The notes: generated by a model from the letters alone, not told the origin. Positions 10,086 to 20,251 are shown, counted from the first letter of the stretch. The stretch: DNA of 64,000 bases from Paracoccaceae bacterium (GCA_013003075.1 JABDLJ010000017.1:1-64000), one strand, 5' to 3'. Numbers and translations: made by a program.

Positions 10086-11447
10086 TCAAGCCGTGCGCAT
10101 GGGGGTTCGCATTGTCACAAGCTCTTCCGATATTGTGGGGTGAACTGCAACCGTGCGGTCGAAATCCTCTTTTGTCGCGCCCATCTTGATGGCAATGCCC
10201 GCAAGCTGGATCAGCTCGCCCGCCCCATCTGCGACGATATGACAGCCCAGGACCTTGCGCGTTTCCTGATCGACGATCAGTTTGAAAAGCACACGCTCGG
10301 GCTTGTCGATGAAGGCGGTCTGCATCGGCCGGAACGACGTACAATAGACCTCGATCTTGTGGTTCTCGGCCGCTTGCTCTTCGGTCTGCCCCACCGCGCC
10401 GTATTCCGGCTGGGTGAAGATGGCGCTTGGAACAAGCTCGTGATCCACCGGCGTCTGCTTGCCGCCGAAGACCGTATCGGCAAAGGCATGGCCTTCGCGG
10501 ATCGCAACCGGCGTAAGGTTGATGCGGTTCGTGACGTCACCCACGGCAAAGATCGACGGCACATTGGTCTGGCTGAACTCATCCACGACGATCTCGCCCT
10601 TGCGGCCCAGCTCGACCCCGGCTTCTTCAAGCCCGATATCGGAGGTGTTCGGAGCGCGGCCGGTGGCTAACATCACCTTGTCGAAGACCGCCTCGCGCCC
10701 GTTCGACGATTTCACCCAGATGCCCTCGTCGTGCTGCTCTATCTCGATGATGTTGGTGCCCAGGTGCAGCTCGATGCCCTTGTCGGTCATCGCTTCGGCA
10801 ATCAGGCCGCGGGCCTCGTCGTCAAAGCCGCGCAGGATCTGCGCGCCGCGATAATACTGCGTGACATGGGTGCCGAGCCCATTGAAAATACAGGCAAATT
10901 CGCAGGCAATGTAGCCGCCGCCAATGATCAGGAGACGCTTGGGAAGCTCTTCGAGATGAAAAACATCGTTGGACGAAATCCCAAGCTCTACCCCTTCAGG
11001 ACCCTCGGGGAACGAGACGTGCCCGCCGGTGGCGACAAGGATGTGGCGCGCGGTGCAGGTCTTGCCGTCCGCAAGCTTGACCGTGTGCGGATCGACGATC
11101 ACCGCCCGGCAGTCGAAGATCTCGACCCCGGCCCTGGTCAGGTTGTCGCGATAGATCTGCTCAAGCCGGTCAAGCTCATTGTGCAGATGATCGCGAAACG
11201 CCGGCCAGTCGAACGCGCCGCTTTTGACCTGCCAGCCGTATTGCCTTGCCGCGTCTATCGCGGCCGGATACCCGCTGGCGAAAACCATGAGCTTTTTCGG
11301 AACGCATCCGCGGATCACGCAAGTGCCGCCCATCCGGCTCTCTTCGGCCAGCGCGACCTTGGCCTCGCCTTCGGATGCGGCGATCCGCGCCGCGCGCACC
11401 CCGCCAGAGCCGCCGCCAATGACAAACAGATCGTAATCGAAAGACAC
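10086..11447 (-). CDS. gor: Glutathione-disulfide reductase
   Basis: A 453-residue FAD flavoprotein that reduces glutathione disulfide with NADPH. It contains the FAD-binding GGGSGGVRAARIAA, the redox-active disulfide in GGTCVIRGCVPKK, the NAD(P)-binding IIGGGYIACEFA, and the C-terminal catalytic His-Glu in HPTISEE. The length matches the family and the RGCVPKK variant is typical of proteobacterial Gor. It starts five bases after the rpiA stop, so rpiA-gor form an operon and couple NADPH-yielding pentose metabolism to thiol redox control. Confidence 0.96.
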   Translation of the reverse strand: MSFDYDLFVIGGGSGGVRAARIAASEGEAKVALAEESRMGGTCVIRGCVPKKLMVFASGYPAAIDAARQYGWQVKSGAFDWPAFRDHLHNELDRLEQIYRDNLTRAGVEIFDCRAVIVDPHTVKLADGKTCTARHILVATGGHVSFPEGPEGVELGISSNDVFHLEELPKRLLIIGGGYIACEFACIFNGLGTHVTQYYRGAQILRGFDDEARGLIAEAMTDKGIELHLGTNIIEIEQHDEGIWVKSSNGREAVFDKVMLATGRAPNTSDIGLEEAGVELGRKGEIVVDEFSQTNVPSIFAVGDVTNRINLTPVAIREGHAFADTVFGGKQTPVDHELVPSAIFTQPEYGAVGQTEEQAAENHKIEVYCTSFRPMQTAFIDKPERVLFKLIVDQETRKVLGCHIVADGAGELIQLAGIAIKMGATKEDFDRTVAVHPTISEELVTMRTPMRTA

Positions 11448-11452
11448 CCGGC

Positions 11453-12241
11453 CTACTCCGCCATGTCCGAAAAGAGGTTCTCGGTGTCGAGAAACTCGAT
11501 CACCTCCTGCTCGGTGGTGCCCGCGGTGATGTCCTTGACCTCGACCCGGCCGTCGCCATGCCCGATGACGACAACGTCGCAGATATCGATGAAAAGCCCG
11601 TTCTCCACCACGCCGGGGATCTGGTTGATCACCATTCCGAACTGCCGCGCGTTGCCGATTCGGCCCAGGTGCAGGTCCAGAATATAGTTCCCTTCATCGG
11701 TCACATATGCGGCATCGCCATTCATCCGCAGGCTCGAGCTGTCGCCGAGCACCTCCAGCGAGGACAGCGTTTCTTCGATCAGCGCCTTGGTGGTCTGCCA
11801 GCCGAACGGCACGACCTCGACCGGAAGGGGAAACCCGCCCAGCGTTTCGACCTGCTTGGTCTTGTCGGCGATCACGATCATCCGGTCCGAGGCGGTCGCG
11901 ACGATCTTTTCCTGCAACAGCGCACCGCCGCCCCCCTTGATGAGGTTGAGCTCGGCATCGAACTCGTCCGTGCCGTCGATCGTGACATCGAGCCACTTGG
12001 CCTCGTCAAGGCTGACAACCTTGATCCCCACGTCGCGCGCCAGTTCGGCCGTCCGGGTCGAGGTCGGAACCCCGACGATTTCCAGCCCGTCCTCGCGCAC
12101 CATCTCGCCCAGGCAACGCACGAGCCATGCCGCGGTCGAGCCCGTGCCCAGCCCCACGCGCATCCCGCTTTCCACGAATTCGCAAGCCCGCTTGGCGGCC
12201 ACGAACTTTGCAGTGTCGATCGGAGAGAGGTTTTCGGACAT
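11453..12241 (-). CDS. rpiA: Ribose-5-phosphate isomerase A
   Basis: Interconverts ribose-5-phosphate and ribulose-5-phosphate in the non-oxidative pentose phosphate pathway. The 262-residue product has the phosphate-binding GLGTGSTAAWLV, the active-site DGTDEFD and the LIKGGGGALLQEKIVA block that define the family. The ATG at 12241 (MSENLSPIDTAKF) is preferred over an in-frame ATG six codons upstream because it gives the usual family start. It is the first gene of the rpiA-gor unit and is divergent from sdaA. Confidence 0.97.
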   Translation of the reverse strand: MSENLSPIDTAKFVAAKRACEFVESGMRVGLGTGSTAAWLVRCLGEMVREDGLEIVGVPTSTRTAELARDVGIKVVSLDEAKWLDVTIDGTDEFDAELNLIKGGGGALLQEKIVATASDRMIVIADKTKQVETLGGFPLPVEVVPFGWQTTKALIEETLSSLEVLGDSSSLRMNGDAAYVTDEGNYILDLHLGRIGNARQFGMVINQIPGVVENGLFIDICDVVVIGHGDGRVEVKDITAGTTEQEVIEFLDTENLFSDMAE

Positions 12242-12517
12242 ATCAAAGGCCGCCTGCACTGATTGCGTTGGCGGTGGTTATAGGCAAGTTGGCAAAGCGG
12301 CGCGAGTGCCAATTGCGCTGCCATGGTCGCGTTGCGGGCGCGCGCCGAAGATCGGCACGGCACAGAATGTCGACTTGGGCGCGTGATGCGGCGTTTTTCT
12401 CATACGGCCGCCCGGCCCGCGATGCTCTTTTCACATCCGCCAGCCACCGTTATGTGAGTGGAAGCCGTGTGCATCTGGCCTGCAAATGCGGGGCCAGGCC
12501 AATGAGGGAACGCGCCC

Positions 12518-13891
12518 ATGTTTTTGTCGGTTTTCGAGATGTTCAAGGTGGGGATCGGGCCCTCGTCGTCCCACACCATGGGTCCGATGGTCGCGGCGGC
12601 GCGGTTTCTGGACCAACTTCGCGCGCAGCCCTTCACGGCGCGCGGCTTGCGGGGGCGTCTGCATGGTTCGCTGGCCTTTACCGGTGTCGGGCATGCAACC
12701 GACCGGGCCGTGATACTCGGGCTTGCGGGCTTTGATCCCGAAACCTACGAAAAGACCCGGGCCGAGGCGGCACTGAACGCTATACGCACTGAAAAAACCG
12801 TGACGCCGGAGGGGCTTGGCCCCTTGTCCTTCGATCCCGCGACGGACCTTGTGTTCGACTACGAGGTTGCGCTTGCCGGCCACGCAAACGGCATGGTGCT
12901 GTCGGCGACCGACGCGCAGGGCGACGTCATATTCGAAGAGACCTTCTACAGCGTGGGCGGCGGCTTCGTGCTGACCGCCGCAGAACTGGCCGCGGGCAAG
13001 GATACCGATGACGGCCCGCCGGTGCCCTACCCCTTCAAATCGGCTGCCGAGATGCTCCGGATGTGCGCAGAAACCGGCCAGACGATTGCCGGGCTGAAGC
13101 GCGCCAACGAGCTGTCCCGGATCGGCGTGGGGGCGCTCGACCAGGGGCTCGCCCGGATCTGGGAGGTCATGTCCGGCTGCATCGACCGCGGCCTTGAGAC
13201 GCCCGGAACGCTGCCCGGCGGGCTGAATGTCAAGCGCCGCGCCCACGGCATCCACCAGGCGCTTTTGGCCGAACGCGGCATGAACCTGTCGGCGCCGCAC
13301 ACGATCAATGACTGGATTTCCACCTATGCGATGGCGGTGAATGAGGAAAACGCCGCCGGCGGCCAAGTGGTCACCGCCCCGACCAACGGCGCGGCCGGTG
13401 TCGTGCCGGCGACCATCCGCTACTGGCTCGATCACGTGCCGGGCGCGGTGCCATCGCGCGTGGGCGAGTTCCTTCTGACCTCCGCCGCGATTGGCGGCCT
13501 GGTCAAGCACAATGCCTCGATTTCGGGCGCTGAATGCGGTTGCCAGGCCGAGGTGGGATCGGCCAGCGCCATGGCCGCCGCCGGCATGTGCGCGGTCATG
13601 GGCGGCTCGCCCGAGCAGATTGAAAACGCAGCGGAAATCGCGCTTGAGCACCATCTTGGCATGACCTGCGATCCGGTCAAAGGCCTGGTGCAGGTGCCCT
13701 GCATCGAGCGCAACGGGCTTGGCGCGATCAAGGCTGTGTCGGCGGCCTCGTTGTCTCTGCGCGGTGACGGCACGCATTTCGTACCGCTCGACGCAGCCAT
13801 CGAGACGATGCGCCAGACCGGCGAGGACATGAGCGAGAAATACAAGGAAACTGCTCTGGGCGGGCTTGCCGTGAACATCCCCAATTGCTGA
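12518..13891 (+). CDS. sdaA: L-serine ammonia-lyase, iron-sulfur type
   Basis: Deaminates L-serine to pyruvate and ammonia using a 4Fe-4S cluster. The single 457-residue chain combines the N-terminal beta domain ([19 protein letters not shown]) with the alpha catalytic domain, including [14 protein letters not shown] and the cluster-binding region with [27 protein letters not shown] and VPCIERN. A GAGGGAA Shine-Dalgarno element precedes the ATG. The gene stands alone between rpiA (divergent) and nadD (same strand, 56 bases downstream). Confidence 0.97.
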   Translation: MFLSVFEMFKVGIGPSSSHTMGPMVAAARFLDQLRAQPFTARGLRGRLHGSLAFTGVGHATDRAVILGLAGFDPETYEKTRAEAALNAIRTEKTVTPEGLGPLSFDPATDLVFDYEVALAGHANGMVLSATDAQGDVIFEETFYSVGGGFVLTAAELAAGKDTDDGPPVPYPFKSAAEMLRMCAETGQTIAGLKRANELSRIGVGALDQGLARIWEVMSGCIDRGLETPGTLPGGLNVKRRAHGIHQALLAERGMNLSAPHTINDWISTYAMAVNEENAAGGQVVTAPTNGAAGVVPATIRYWLDHVPGAVPSRVGEFLLTSAAIGGLVKHNASISGAECGCQAEVGSASAMAAAGMCAVMGGSPEQIENAAEIALEHHLGMTCDPVKGLVQVPCIERNGLGAIKAVSAASLSLRGDGTHFVPLDAAIETMRQTGEDMSEKYKETALGGLAVNIPNC

Positions 13892-13947
13892 TTTGCGCGC
13901 CGCCGCGCTTCTGATAGCACCGCAAATGACATGAGACGCCCAACCCG

Positions 13948-14556
13948 ATGATGCGCGCCGGCCTGCCCTGCGCCCGCCCCGGCATGACCGTTGGTCTTCT
14001 GGGAGGATCGTTCGATCCGGCCCATCGCGGCCATGTGCATATCACGCGCGAAGCGCTGAAGCGGTTCGGGCTCGATCAGGTCTGGTGGCTCGTCAGTCCG
14101 GGCAACCCCCTGAAATCCAAAGGCCCAGCCCCACTGGAGCGCCGCATGCAGCAGGCCCGCGCGGTTATGCGGCATCCGCGCGTGCGCATCACCGATATCG
14201 AGGCGCGCCTGGGAACGCGGTTCACCGCCGACACCCTGCGGCACCTCTTCGCGCTTTATCCCGGTGTGCGCTTTGTCTGGCTTATGGGCGCCGACAATCT
14301 GGCCGGTTTTCACCACTGGGAGGACTGGGAGTGGATCGCCGAGGCGCTGCCCATCGGCGTACTGGCCCGGCCCGGCCAGCGCATCTCGGCGCGCCTGTCG
14401 GTGGCCGCCAGCCGTTTTCACACCGATAAGCTGAGGGGCCGCGACGCGCGCCGCCTGGCCCGCCTCAGGGCGCCGGCCTGGTGTTTTGTGAACGTGCCGA
14501 TGGACGACACCTCTTCGACCGCGCTGCGCGCCTCGGGCCAGTGGCCAAGCCCCTAA
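13948..14556 (+). CDS. nadD: Nicotinate-nucleotide adenylyltransferase
   Basis: Adenylates nicotinate mononucleotide in NAD synthesis. The 202-residue product contains the nucleotidyltransferase H-x-G-H region [14 protein letters not shown], the substrate-binding [11 protein letters not shown], the central [13 protein letters not shown], and the C-terminal ISSTxxR equivalent [14 protein letters not shown] start at 13948 adds a short leader [12 protein letters not shown] that is also common in related Rhodobacteraceae; an internal ATG at 13984 is the alternative. The usual rsfS neighbour is absent; dacB follows after about 100 bases. Confidence 0.95.
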   Translation: MMRAGLPCARPGMTVGLLGGSFDPAHRGHVHITREALKRFGLDQVWWLVSPGNPLKSKGPAPLERRMQQARAVMRHPRVRITDIEARLGTRFTADTLRHLFALYPGVRFVWLMGADNLAGFHHWEDWEWIAEALPIGVLARPGQRISARLSVAASRFHTDKLRGRDARRLARLRAPAWCFVNVPMDDTSSTALRASGQWPSP

Positions 14557-14655
14557 GTCGCCTGAGTGGATAGAATGTCACTATGGCGTGACGTCTCCGA
14601 TTGAAGATGTTTTGCCGCTTGTCTGGGATGGGCGGCGGGGGTTTAGATATCGGCG

Positions 14656-16137
14656 ATGTCTGGTGTGATCTCACGTCGCGCGCTTCTGGGGGGGCTGCTA
14701 GCAGGGGTTGCGTTGCCCGCCACTGCGGGCGCTCCGCTCACGTCGCTGCGGCCGGTGCCGCGCGGCGCCAAACCGCCTGCGATGCCGCCGCCGGCGGCCG
14801 CGAAGATCATACGCGACGCGCGGCTCGGTGGATCGGTCGGCTATGCGGTAGCCGACGCCAAGACCGGCAAGCTGATCGAGGCATACAACGCGGACGCGCG
14901 GATGCCTCCGGCGAGCGTGGCCAAGGCCGTAACCGCCTATTACGCCCGCACGCATCTTGGGCCAGATCACGTCTTTTCGACGCGGCTCATCGCCATGGGC
15001 CCGATTACCAACGGCAGGCTGGAGGGCGATCTGGCGCTTGTGGGCGGCGGCGATCCGACCCTGGACACCGATGCTTTGGGCGGACTTGTCGAGGCACTTC
15101 GCGATACCGGCATCCATACCGTGACCGGCCGGTTGCGGATCTTCGCGGGCGCCTTGCCGCAGTTGCGCCATATCGATCCCGAACAACCAGACCATGTGGG
15201 CTATAATCCCTCGGTCAGCGGGCTCAACCTGAATTTCAACCGCGTCCATTTCGAATGGAAGCGCGTCAAGGAAGACTACGCGGTGACGATGCAGGCGCGC
15301 GATCTGCGGTTTCGGCCGTCTGTGGAAGTGGCGCAGATGAGCATCGACGCAGAGCGCCGGTTTCCGGTATTTTCCTACAACGGCGGGGCTGGCATCGATC
15401 GCTGGAGCGTTGCGCGCGCCGCGCTTGGCCGCGAAGGCGCGCGGTGGCTTCCGGTGCGCCGCGCGGCCCGCTATTCCCGTGAGGTCTTCATCTCGCTGGC
15501 AAGATCCTACGGGCTGGTCCTGAAACCGGGTCCCGATCTGGAAGCGCCGCCGCGCGGCGAGGTTCTGGCGGTGCACAACAGCGCGCCACTGGAAGAGATC
15601 ATCGGCTCGATGCTGCGCTATTCCACCAATCTGTCGGCCGAGGTTCTGGGGCTTGCCGCGACCAAGTCCCGAGGCACCGATCCGCACAGTCTGATCGCCT
15701 CGGCCCGCGACATGAACCGCTGGATCCGAAATGATATCGGCCCGCGCACGACCGGGTTCGTGGATCACTCCGGTTTGGGCGATGGCTCACGGATCACGCC
15801 TTCGGACATGGTGCGGATCTTGGCCCATGCCGGACCTGATGGCCCGATCCGCCCGCTTTTGAAGACCTTCGCGATCGGAAACGACAGACTTGCGACAAGC
15901 GCCGAGGTGCGCGCCAAGACCGGCACGCTGAATTTCGTCTCGGGGCTTGCCGGCTATATCCGCGCGAACGAAAACCGCGAGCTTGTCTTCGCCATCTTCA
16001 CCGCCGACCCCGAGCGCCGCGATGCGATCCGCATCGAGGATCGCGAGCGCCCGCCCGGGTCGCGCAGCTGGTCGCGCCGGTCGCGCGCTATGCAAAAGCA
16101 ACTCATCCGCCGCTGGCTGGAGCTGAAACCCGCCTAG
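14656..16137 (+). CDS. dacB: D-alanyl-D-alanine carboxypeptidase/endopeptidase (PBP4, family S13)
   Basis: Periplasmic peptidoglycan hydrolase. The 493 residues begin with a signal sequence containing SRRALLGGLLAGVALPATA, whose double arginine may mean Tat export. The active-site triad motifs are visible: SxxK in PASVAKAV, SxN in YSTNLSAE and KTG in AKTGTLN. The length suits an S13 enzyme with its inserted domains. The product cleaves D-Ala-D-Ala ends or cross-links, with a housekeeping role in wall remodelling. It is monocistronic or the last gene after nadD. Confidence 0.93.
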   Translation: MSGVISRRALLGGLLAGVALPATAGAPLTSLRPVPRGAKPPAMPPPAAAKIIRDARLGGSVGYAVADAKTGKLIEAYNADARMPPASVAKAVTAYYARTHLGPDHVFSTRLIAMGPITNGRLEGDLALVGGGDPTLDTDALGGLVEALRDTGIHTVTGRLRIFAGALPQLRHIDPEQPDHVGYNPSVSGLNLNFNRVHFEWKRVKEDYAVTMQARDLRFRPSVEVAQMSIDAERRFPVFSYNGGAGIDRWSVARAALGREGARWLPVRRAARYSREVFISLARSYGLVLKPGPDLEAPPRGEVLAVHNSAPLEEIIGSMLRYSTNLSAEVLGLAATKSRGTDPHSLIASARDMNRWIRNDIGPRTTGFVDHSGLGDGSRITPSDMVRILAHAGPDGPIRPLLKTFAIGNDRLATSAEVRAKTGTLNFVSGLAGYIRANENRELVFAIFTADPERRDAIRIEDRERPPGSRSWSRRSRAMQKQLIRRWLELKPA

Positions 16138-16185
16138 GGCTTTGGACGTATTGCCAGTGGGTTACCGGGCCCATAGGCTTGGCGC

Positions 16186-17106
16186 ATGACCACCGACCGT
16201 CCGCCCGTCGGCATCGCGCTGATGCTTGGCTTTTGCTGTCTCATCCCGTTCAGCGATGCGATCGCGAAGATACTGGGCGCGCGGTTCCCCATTGCAGAGC
16301 TGGTAGCGGTGCGCTTTTCCGCGCAGTTTCTGCTGCTGGCGCCGATTGCCTGGCTTTCGGGGCAAAGCCTGCGCCTTGAGGGCCGGATCCTGTGGCTTGC
16401 GGTGTTGCGTACCCTTCTGCACATCCTTGGCCTTGGCGGCATGTTTCTCGCCCTTCGGTACCTGCCACTGGCCGATGCGGTCGCAATCGCCTTCGTGCTG
16501 CCGTTCATCTCTTTACTGCTGGGGTGGCTGGTTTTGAACGAGACCGTGGGCACCCGCCGCCTTGTGGCCTGTGCGGTCGGTTTCTGCGGCACGCTATTGG
16601 TGGTCCAGCCCAGCTTTGCCGAGGTCGGCGCCCCAGCGCTGTTGCCGCTTGGTGTGGCGCTGGTCTTTGCTCTTTTCCTGCTGATCACCCGGCAGATCAG
16701 CCAAGCAGCCGATCCCGTCGCCCTGCAGGCCACCAGCGGCGCGATCGCATGTGCGCTTCTCGCGCCCGTCTTTCTCTGGGGCGCGCAGTCGGGACACGAG
16801 CCGCTGGCTCTTTTGATGCCTGCGGGGGGCGATCTGGCTCTTTTCGCGCTTTTGGGGCTTTTCGGCACCGGCGCGCATCTTTTGATGACGTGGGCCTACC
16901 GGTTCGCCCCGACCGCCACGCTGGCGCCGATGCAATATATCGAGATCCCGGTCGCCACGAGTGTCGGATGGCTGGTGTTCCGGGACTTCCCGAACGGCCT
17001 GGCGTTCATGGGGATCGCGATCACCATTGGCGCGGGGCTTTACATCATCGCCCGCGAGCGGTCTGTCAGTCGGGCGATGAAGCGGGCCAGCGCGGCGACA
17101 GGCTAA
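16186..17106 (+). CDS. EamA-family (DMT) transporter
   Basis: A 306-residue inner-membrane protein with about ten hydrophobic helices arranged as two EamA repeats (roughly 8-140 and 150-290). The first repeat ends with the typical LPLADAVAIAFVLPFI and LNETVGTRRLVACAVGF; the second has TWAYRFAPTATLAPMQYIEI. DMT carriers export metabolites such as amino acids or drugs; the substrate cannot be read from sequence. Its 3' end overlaps the convergent thiamine diphosphokinase gene by 41 bases. Confidence 0.9.
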   Translation: MTTDRPPVGIALMLGFCCLIPFSDAIAKILGARFPIAELVAVRFSAQFLLLAPIAWLSGQSLRLEGRILWLAVLRTLLHILGLGGMFLALRYLPLADAVAIAFVLPFISLLLGWLVLNETVGTRRLVACAVGFCGTLLVVQPSFAEVGAPALLPLGVALVFALFLLITRQISQAADPVALQATSGAIACALLAPVFLWGAQSGHEPLALLMPAGGDLALFALLGLFGTGAHLLMTWAYRFAPTATLAPMQYIEIPVATSVGWLVFRDFPNGLAFMGIAITIGAGLYIIARERSVSRAMKRASAATG

Positions 17107-17743
17107 GCGCGGCCATCGCCGCGGCAAGGTGATCGCGGGCCAGGATCACAAGCATGCCCGGTCGCTCGAATTGCAGGTTGACCGCGCCGGTTGCTTCGTT
17201 GGAGGTGCCGATTTTCCGGTCAGGTGCAAAGCCCAGCCCCGCGATGGGCCAGCGCAACCCACGCGACGCGCCTTGCACCCGCCGCATCGGAAACAGCGAC
17301 ACCCGCGCGCCCACCGGAAGATCCAGCGACATGTCCGGCGGCGCGGCAAAGACGATGTCGTGATCCCCCACGACGATGCACTTTGTTTGCGGGTGCTTAA
17401 CCAACGCGCTGTAGACGGCAAGCTCATGATCAATTCGCCCGCCGGCGAAACCAAGGCAGAGAATCATGGGCGCCTCGATACGAGCCAGGCATTTCTCGAA
17501 ATCGGTGCTGTCCTGTTCATCGATCTGGAAGACGATTTCGGGCGGAAGGGCGGCGCGCGCCGATTGTGGCAGCGAGTCGAGATCGCCGAGAACCGCTTTC
17601 GGTATCAGCCCCTTATCGAGCGCCTGCGCGGCCCCGCCATCGGCCGCCACCACAAATGGTGCGAGCGTCAAAATGTCGTCAAGATCGTGTGCTTTAACCT
17701 TAACAGGGCCTAAGAGTGTAACCTTTTGGTCTGTCTCAACCAT
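17066..17743 (-). CDS. Thiamine diphosphokinase
   Basis: Transfers pyrophosphate from ATP to thiamine, giving thiamine diphosphate. The product of about 225 residues has the catalytic-domain motifs PFVVAADGGAAQAL, VLGDLDSLP, DEQDSTDFEKCL and GFAGGRIDHELA, then the thiamine-binding domain with LRWPIAGL and GTSNEATG. The start is uncertain: ATG at 17743 (MVETDQK) fits the family, while ATG at 17776 would add 11 polar residues; neither has a strong Shine-Dalgarno element. It converges on the EamA gene and diverges from the acidic-protein gene. Confidence 0.92.
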   Translation of the reverse strand: MVETDQKVTLLGPVKVKAHDLDDILTLAPFVVAADGGAAQALDKGLIPKAVLGDLDSLPQSARAALPPEIVFQIDEQDSTDFEKCLARIEAPMILCLGFAGGRIDHELAVYSALVKHPQTKCIVVGDHDIVFAAPPDMSLDLPVGARVSLFPMRRVQGASRGLRWPIAGLGFAPDRKIGTSNEATGAVNLQFERPGMLVILARDHLAAAMAALSLSPRWPASSPD

Positions 17744-17896
17744 AGATTTTTCGGCCCCGGTATTTGTATTCGCCATGGAAACAGACCACACTAAACCCCA
17801 AGTTAAATCCACCGAATTGCCACAGTCTGTTCCTATTCTGGAACCATTAAGCAGGAATGTTGGTTCGGCTGGATCGGGGGAGAAAGCGAAGTAACG

Positions 17897-20170
17897 ATGG
17901 TAGGCGCAAGCAAAATCCTTACCGTCTCGTACGGGACGTTCTCTTGTACGCTTGAAGGATTTGATGAACCGTTTTCGACGATGAAGTCGATCGCGGAGTA
18001 CTTCCGCGACCTCGCGGCCGATGATCGGTATTTCGGGGCAGAGCCTCCGACGCCGGATGCCGAGATGTTGCATCGCATCGCGGAACGTGAAGTGCAGCGC
18101 CGCGTCGAAGCCCGCGTCGGCGACGACGGTATCGTATTGCGCCAGATGGAACATGCCGAGACGGCCGAGCCTAGCGCGGTGCCGACACCTGCGCCCACAC
18201 TTGCGCCCACCAAGGTGCCCGTCGCCGCAACGCTTGCCGATCTTGCGGCCGCGCCGCAGCCCGATGAGACGCAGGCTGACAGCTATGCAAGCGCCGGGGC
18301 CGAGACCGCCGCGCCTGCGGCTTACGAAGCGCCTGAATATACCGCACCCGAAGCGGATTTTTCGGCCGCCGGTTTTGAGCCCTCAGAGGAACTGCAGGAG
18401 ACCGAAGAGGTAGCCGCCGCGGAAGACGCGGCGACTGAGGAGCCCCTGCTCGAAGCCGGCGCAGAAACCGAAACGCCTGCCCCGCAGACCTATGAGGAGA
18501 CCTATGAAGAGATCTCTGAGACCTATGAGCAGACGTACGAGGAAGTCGCCGGGGCCTATCCTGCTGAAGAGCCGGCCGAGGACGCCGCCGAAGCTGCGTA
18601 CCAGACCGGACCTGCTGCAGAGGCTTATGAGGACGAAGAACAGGATGTCGCGGACACGCCCCTTGCCGCTGACGCCGCGGCAGAGCCTGCCCCGGTGGAA
18701 GATGACAACAGCGTCGCCGCCAAGCTAAGCCGTATCCGCGCTGTCGTGGGCGCCGCCGACGCCGCAGACATCACCGACGAGGCAGACACCGCCGACGAGG
18801 CAGACCAGCCGGTCGCCCAGGCTGCCAATATCGATGCTTCCTTCGCCGAGGCCTTCGAAGATCTCGATGCACAAGACGACGAGACCGAACTTTCGGGTGA
18901 GCCGGAGGTTGAAGACGCCGAGCTGACGGAATTCTGCGAGACTTTCGAGGCCGATCTTGCCGCGCTCGATGGCGAGATGCCGCACGAGACCTACGCAAGC
19001 GAAGACGACGAGACCGCCGAAGACATGGCCGCCGAGCATTCGCCGGCCGATGAAAGCGAAGACGAAGCAGATGCGCTTGACCTGTCTGCCTACATTGCCC
19101 AGCCCGGCGAGGTTGCACAGGACGATGTCGAACCCGAGATCGTCGAAGTGCAGTCGGCTGCCGCAGAGCCATCCGCGGACGAAGACCACGGTGCAGAAAT
19201 CAGCGCCGAGGATGAGGCCGCGCAGGACGTTCTTGAGGATGATGTGGATTCCTCGCTTTCGGACCAGGACGAAGCCGAACTGGTTGCATTGCTGCGCAAG
19301 GCGGAAGCCGCACGCCAGGACAGCGACAGCTACAGCACCGAAGAAGAGCTGGACCAGGACGAGGAGCTCCTTCAGGAGACTGCCGAAGCAGACGAGTACG
19401 AGGCCGAGCAATCCGCCGCCGATACGAGCAAAAGCGGCGACAGCTCTTTCGACCGCATCCTGGAAGAGACGAACTCGAAGCTCGACGACACCGAGGGCAC
19501 GCGCCGCCGTTCTGCGATAGCGCATCTCAAGGCCGCCGTCGCCGCAACCAAGGCAGACCGCCTTCTGGGGCGCAATCGCAAGGACGATGAAGAAGCCGAA
19601 GAGCAAAGCCAGTATCGCGACGATCTGGCCAAGGTCGTGCGCCCGCGCCGCGAGTTCGAGAAGACCGAAACCTCAAGCGCACGTCCGGTTCCCCTTGAAG
19701 AAAAACCATCGCCGCTGGTGCTGGTCTCCGAGCAGCGGGTCGATCACGCCGAAACTGAAGACGCCGCCCCGCAGCCCAGCACAGCTTCGGTTCTGCCGCG
19801 CCGCGTGTCGATGGCCGCCCGCGACGCGGAAGACGAGGACGCCGGCGACAATGGCATGGGCAGCTACGCCGATGTCGACACCTCCTTTGCTGAATTCGCC
19901 GAGGAAATGGGCGCCGTAGAGCTTCCCGATCTGCTGGAAGCCGCCGCTGCGTATTCGGCCTTCGTAGAGGGCAACAAGCACTTCTCGCGCCCGCAACTGA
20001 TGCGCAAGGTCGCGACTTACGAGAAGACCGAAGAGTATAGCCGCGAGGCCGGTCTGCGTTCGTTCGGACAACTTCTGCGCCAGGGCAAGATCCAGAAACT
20101 GCGCCGCGGCCAGTTCACGATCCGCGAAGACACCCGCTTCAACCCCGAGGCCCGTCTCGCCGGCGAATAA
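17897..20170 (+). CDS. Large acidic low-complexity protein with conserved ends, unknown function
   Basis: A 757-residue protein with a distinctive conserved N-terminus (KILTVSYGTFSCTLEGF, then STMKSIAEYFRDLAADDRYF, about residues 1-75) and a conserved C-terminal part (about 655-757, with FAEFAEEMGAVELPDLLEAA and FSRPQLMRKV). Between them lie some 500 residues extremely rich in Glu, Asp and Ala, including imperfect EETYEE-type repeats near 195-215 and QDEAELVALLRKAEAARQD near 455. No signal peptide or membrane helix is seen, so it is probably cytosolic and largely disordered. I recognise it as a Rhodobacteraceae conserved protein but know no function. Confidence 0.85.
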   Translation: MVGASKILTVSYGTFSCTLEGFDEPFSTMKSIAEYFRDLAADDRYFGAEPPTPDAEMLHRIAEREVQRRVEARVGDDGIVLRQMEHAETAEPSAVPTPAPTLAPTKVPVAATLADLAAAPQPDETQADSYASAGAETAAPAAYEAPEYTAPEADFSAAGFEPSEELQETEEVAAAEDAATEEPLLEAGAETETPAPQTYEETYEEISETYEQTYEEVAGAYPAEEPAEDAAEAAYQTGPAAEAYEDEEQDVADTPLAADAAAEPAPVEDDNSVAAKLSRIRAVVGAADAADITDEADTADEADQPVAQAANIDASFAEAFEDLDAQDDETELSGEPEVEDAELTEFCETFEADLAALDGEMPHETYASEDDETAEDMAAEHSPADESEDEADALDLSAYIAQPGEVAQDDVEPEIVEVQSAAAEPSADEDHGAEISAEDEAAQDVLEDDVDSSLSDQDEAELVALLRKAEAARQDSDSYSTEEELDQDEELLQETAEADEYEAEQSAADTSKSGDSSFDRILEETNSKLDDTEGTRRRSAIAHLKAAVAATKADRLLGRNRKDDEEAEEQSQYRDDLAKVVRPRREFEKTETSSARPVPLEEKPSPLVLVSEQRVDHAETEDAAPQPSTASVLPRRVSMAARDAEDEDAGDNGMGSYADVDTSFAEFAEEMGAVELPDLLEAAAAYSAFVEGNKHFSRPQLMRKVATYEKTEEYSREAGLRSFGQLLRQGKIQKLRRGQFTIREDTRFNPEARLAGE

Positions 20171-20177
20171 GCGAGGG

Positions 20178-20216
20178 ACATCAAAAACATAGCAAAGGGC
20201 GCCCGCGGGCGCCCTT
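20178..20216 (-). terminator. Terminator of the purA-DUF2842 unit
   Basis: Stem AAGGGCGCCC (20195-20204) pairs with GGGCGCCCTT (20207-20216) around GC. On the minus strand it is followed by the T-rich TTTGCTATGTTTTTGATG, so it suits transcripts coming from purA-DUF2842. The hairpin may also help end the plus-strand acidic-protein transcript, though no T-run follows on that strand. Confidence 0.7.
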
Positions 20217-20251
20217 CGTCGTTCGGCGTAACGAAAAATTCGACCGGCGCC

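Noticed and set aside
12431-13777. Long minus-strand open frame opposite sdaA (and similar ones opposite thrS, both GS-like genes, pyrG and phaZ)
   Set aside because: These are shadow frames in GC-rich coding DNA: their translations are Arg/Gly/His-rich without family motifs, while the opposite strand has complete, recognised genes.
18480-18570. Tandem repeat array in the acidic protein gene as a mobile or satellite repeat
   Set aside because: The EETYEE-like units are short, imperfect and in frame, consistent with a low-complexity protein segment.
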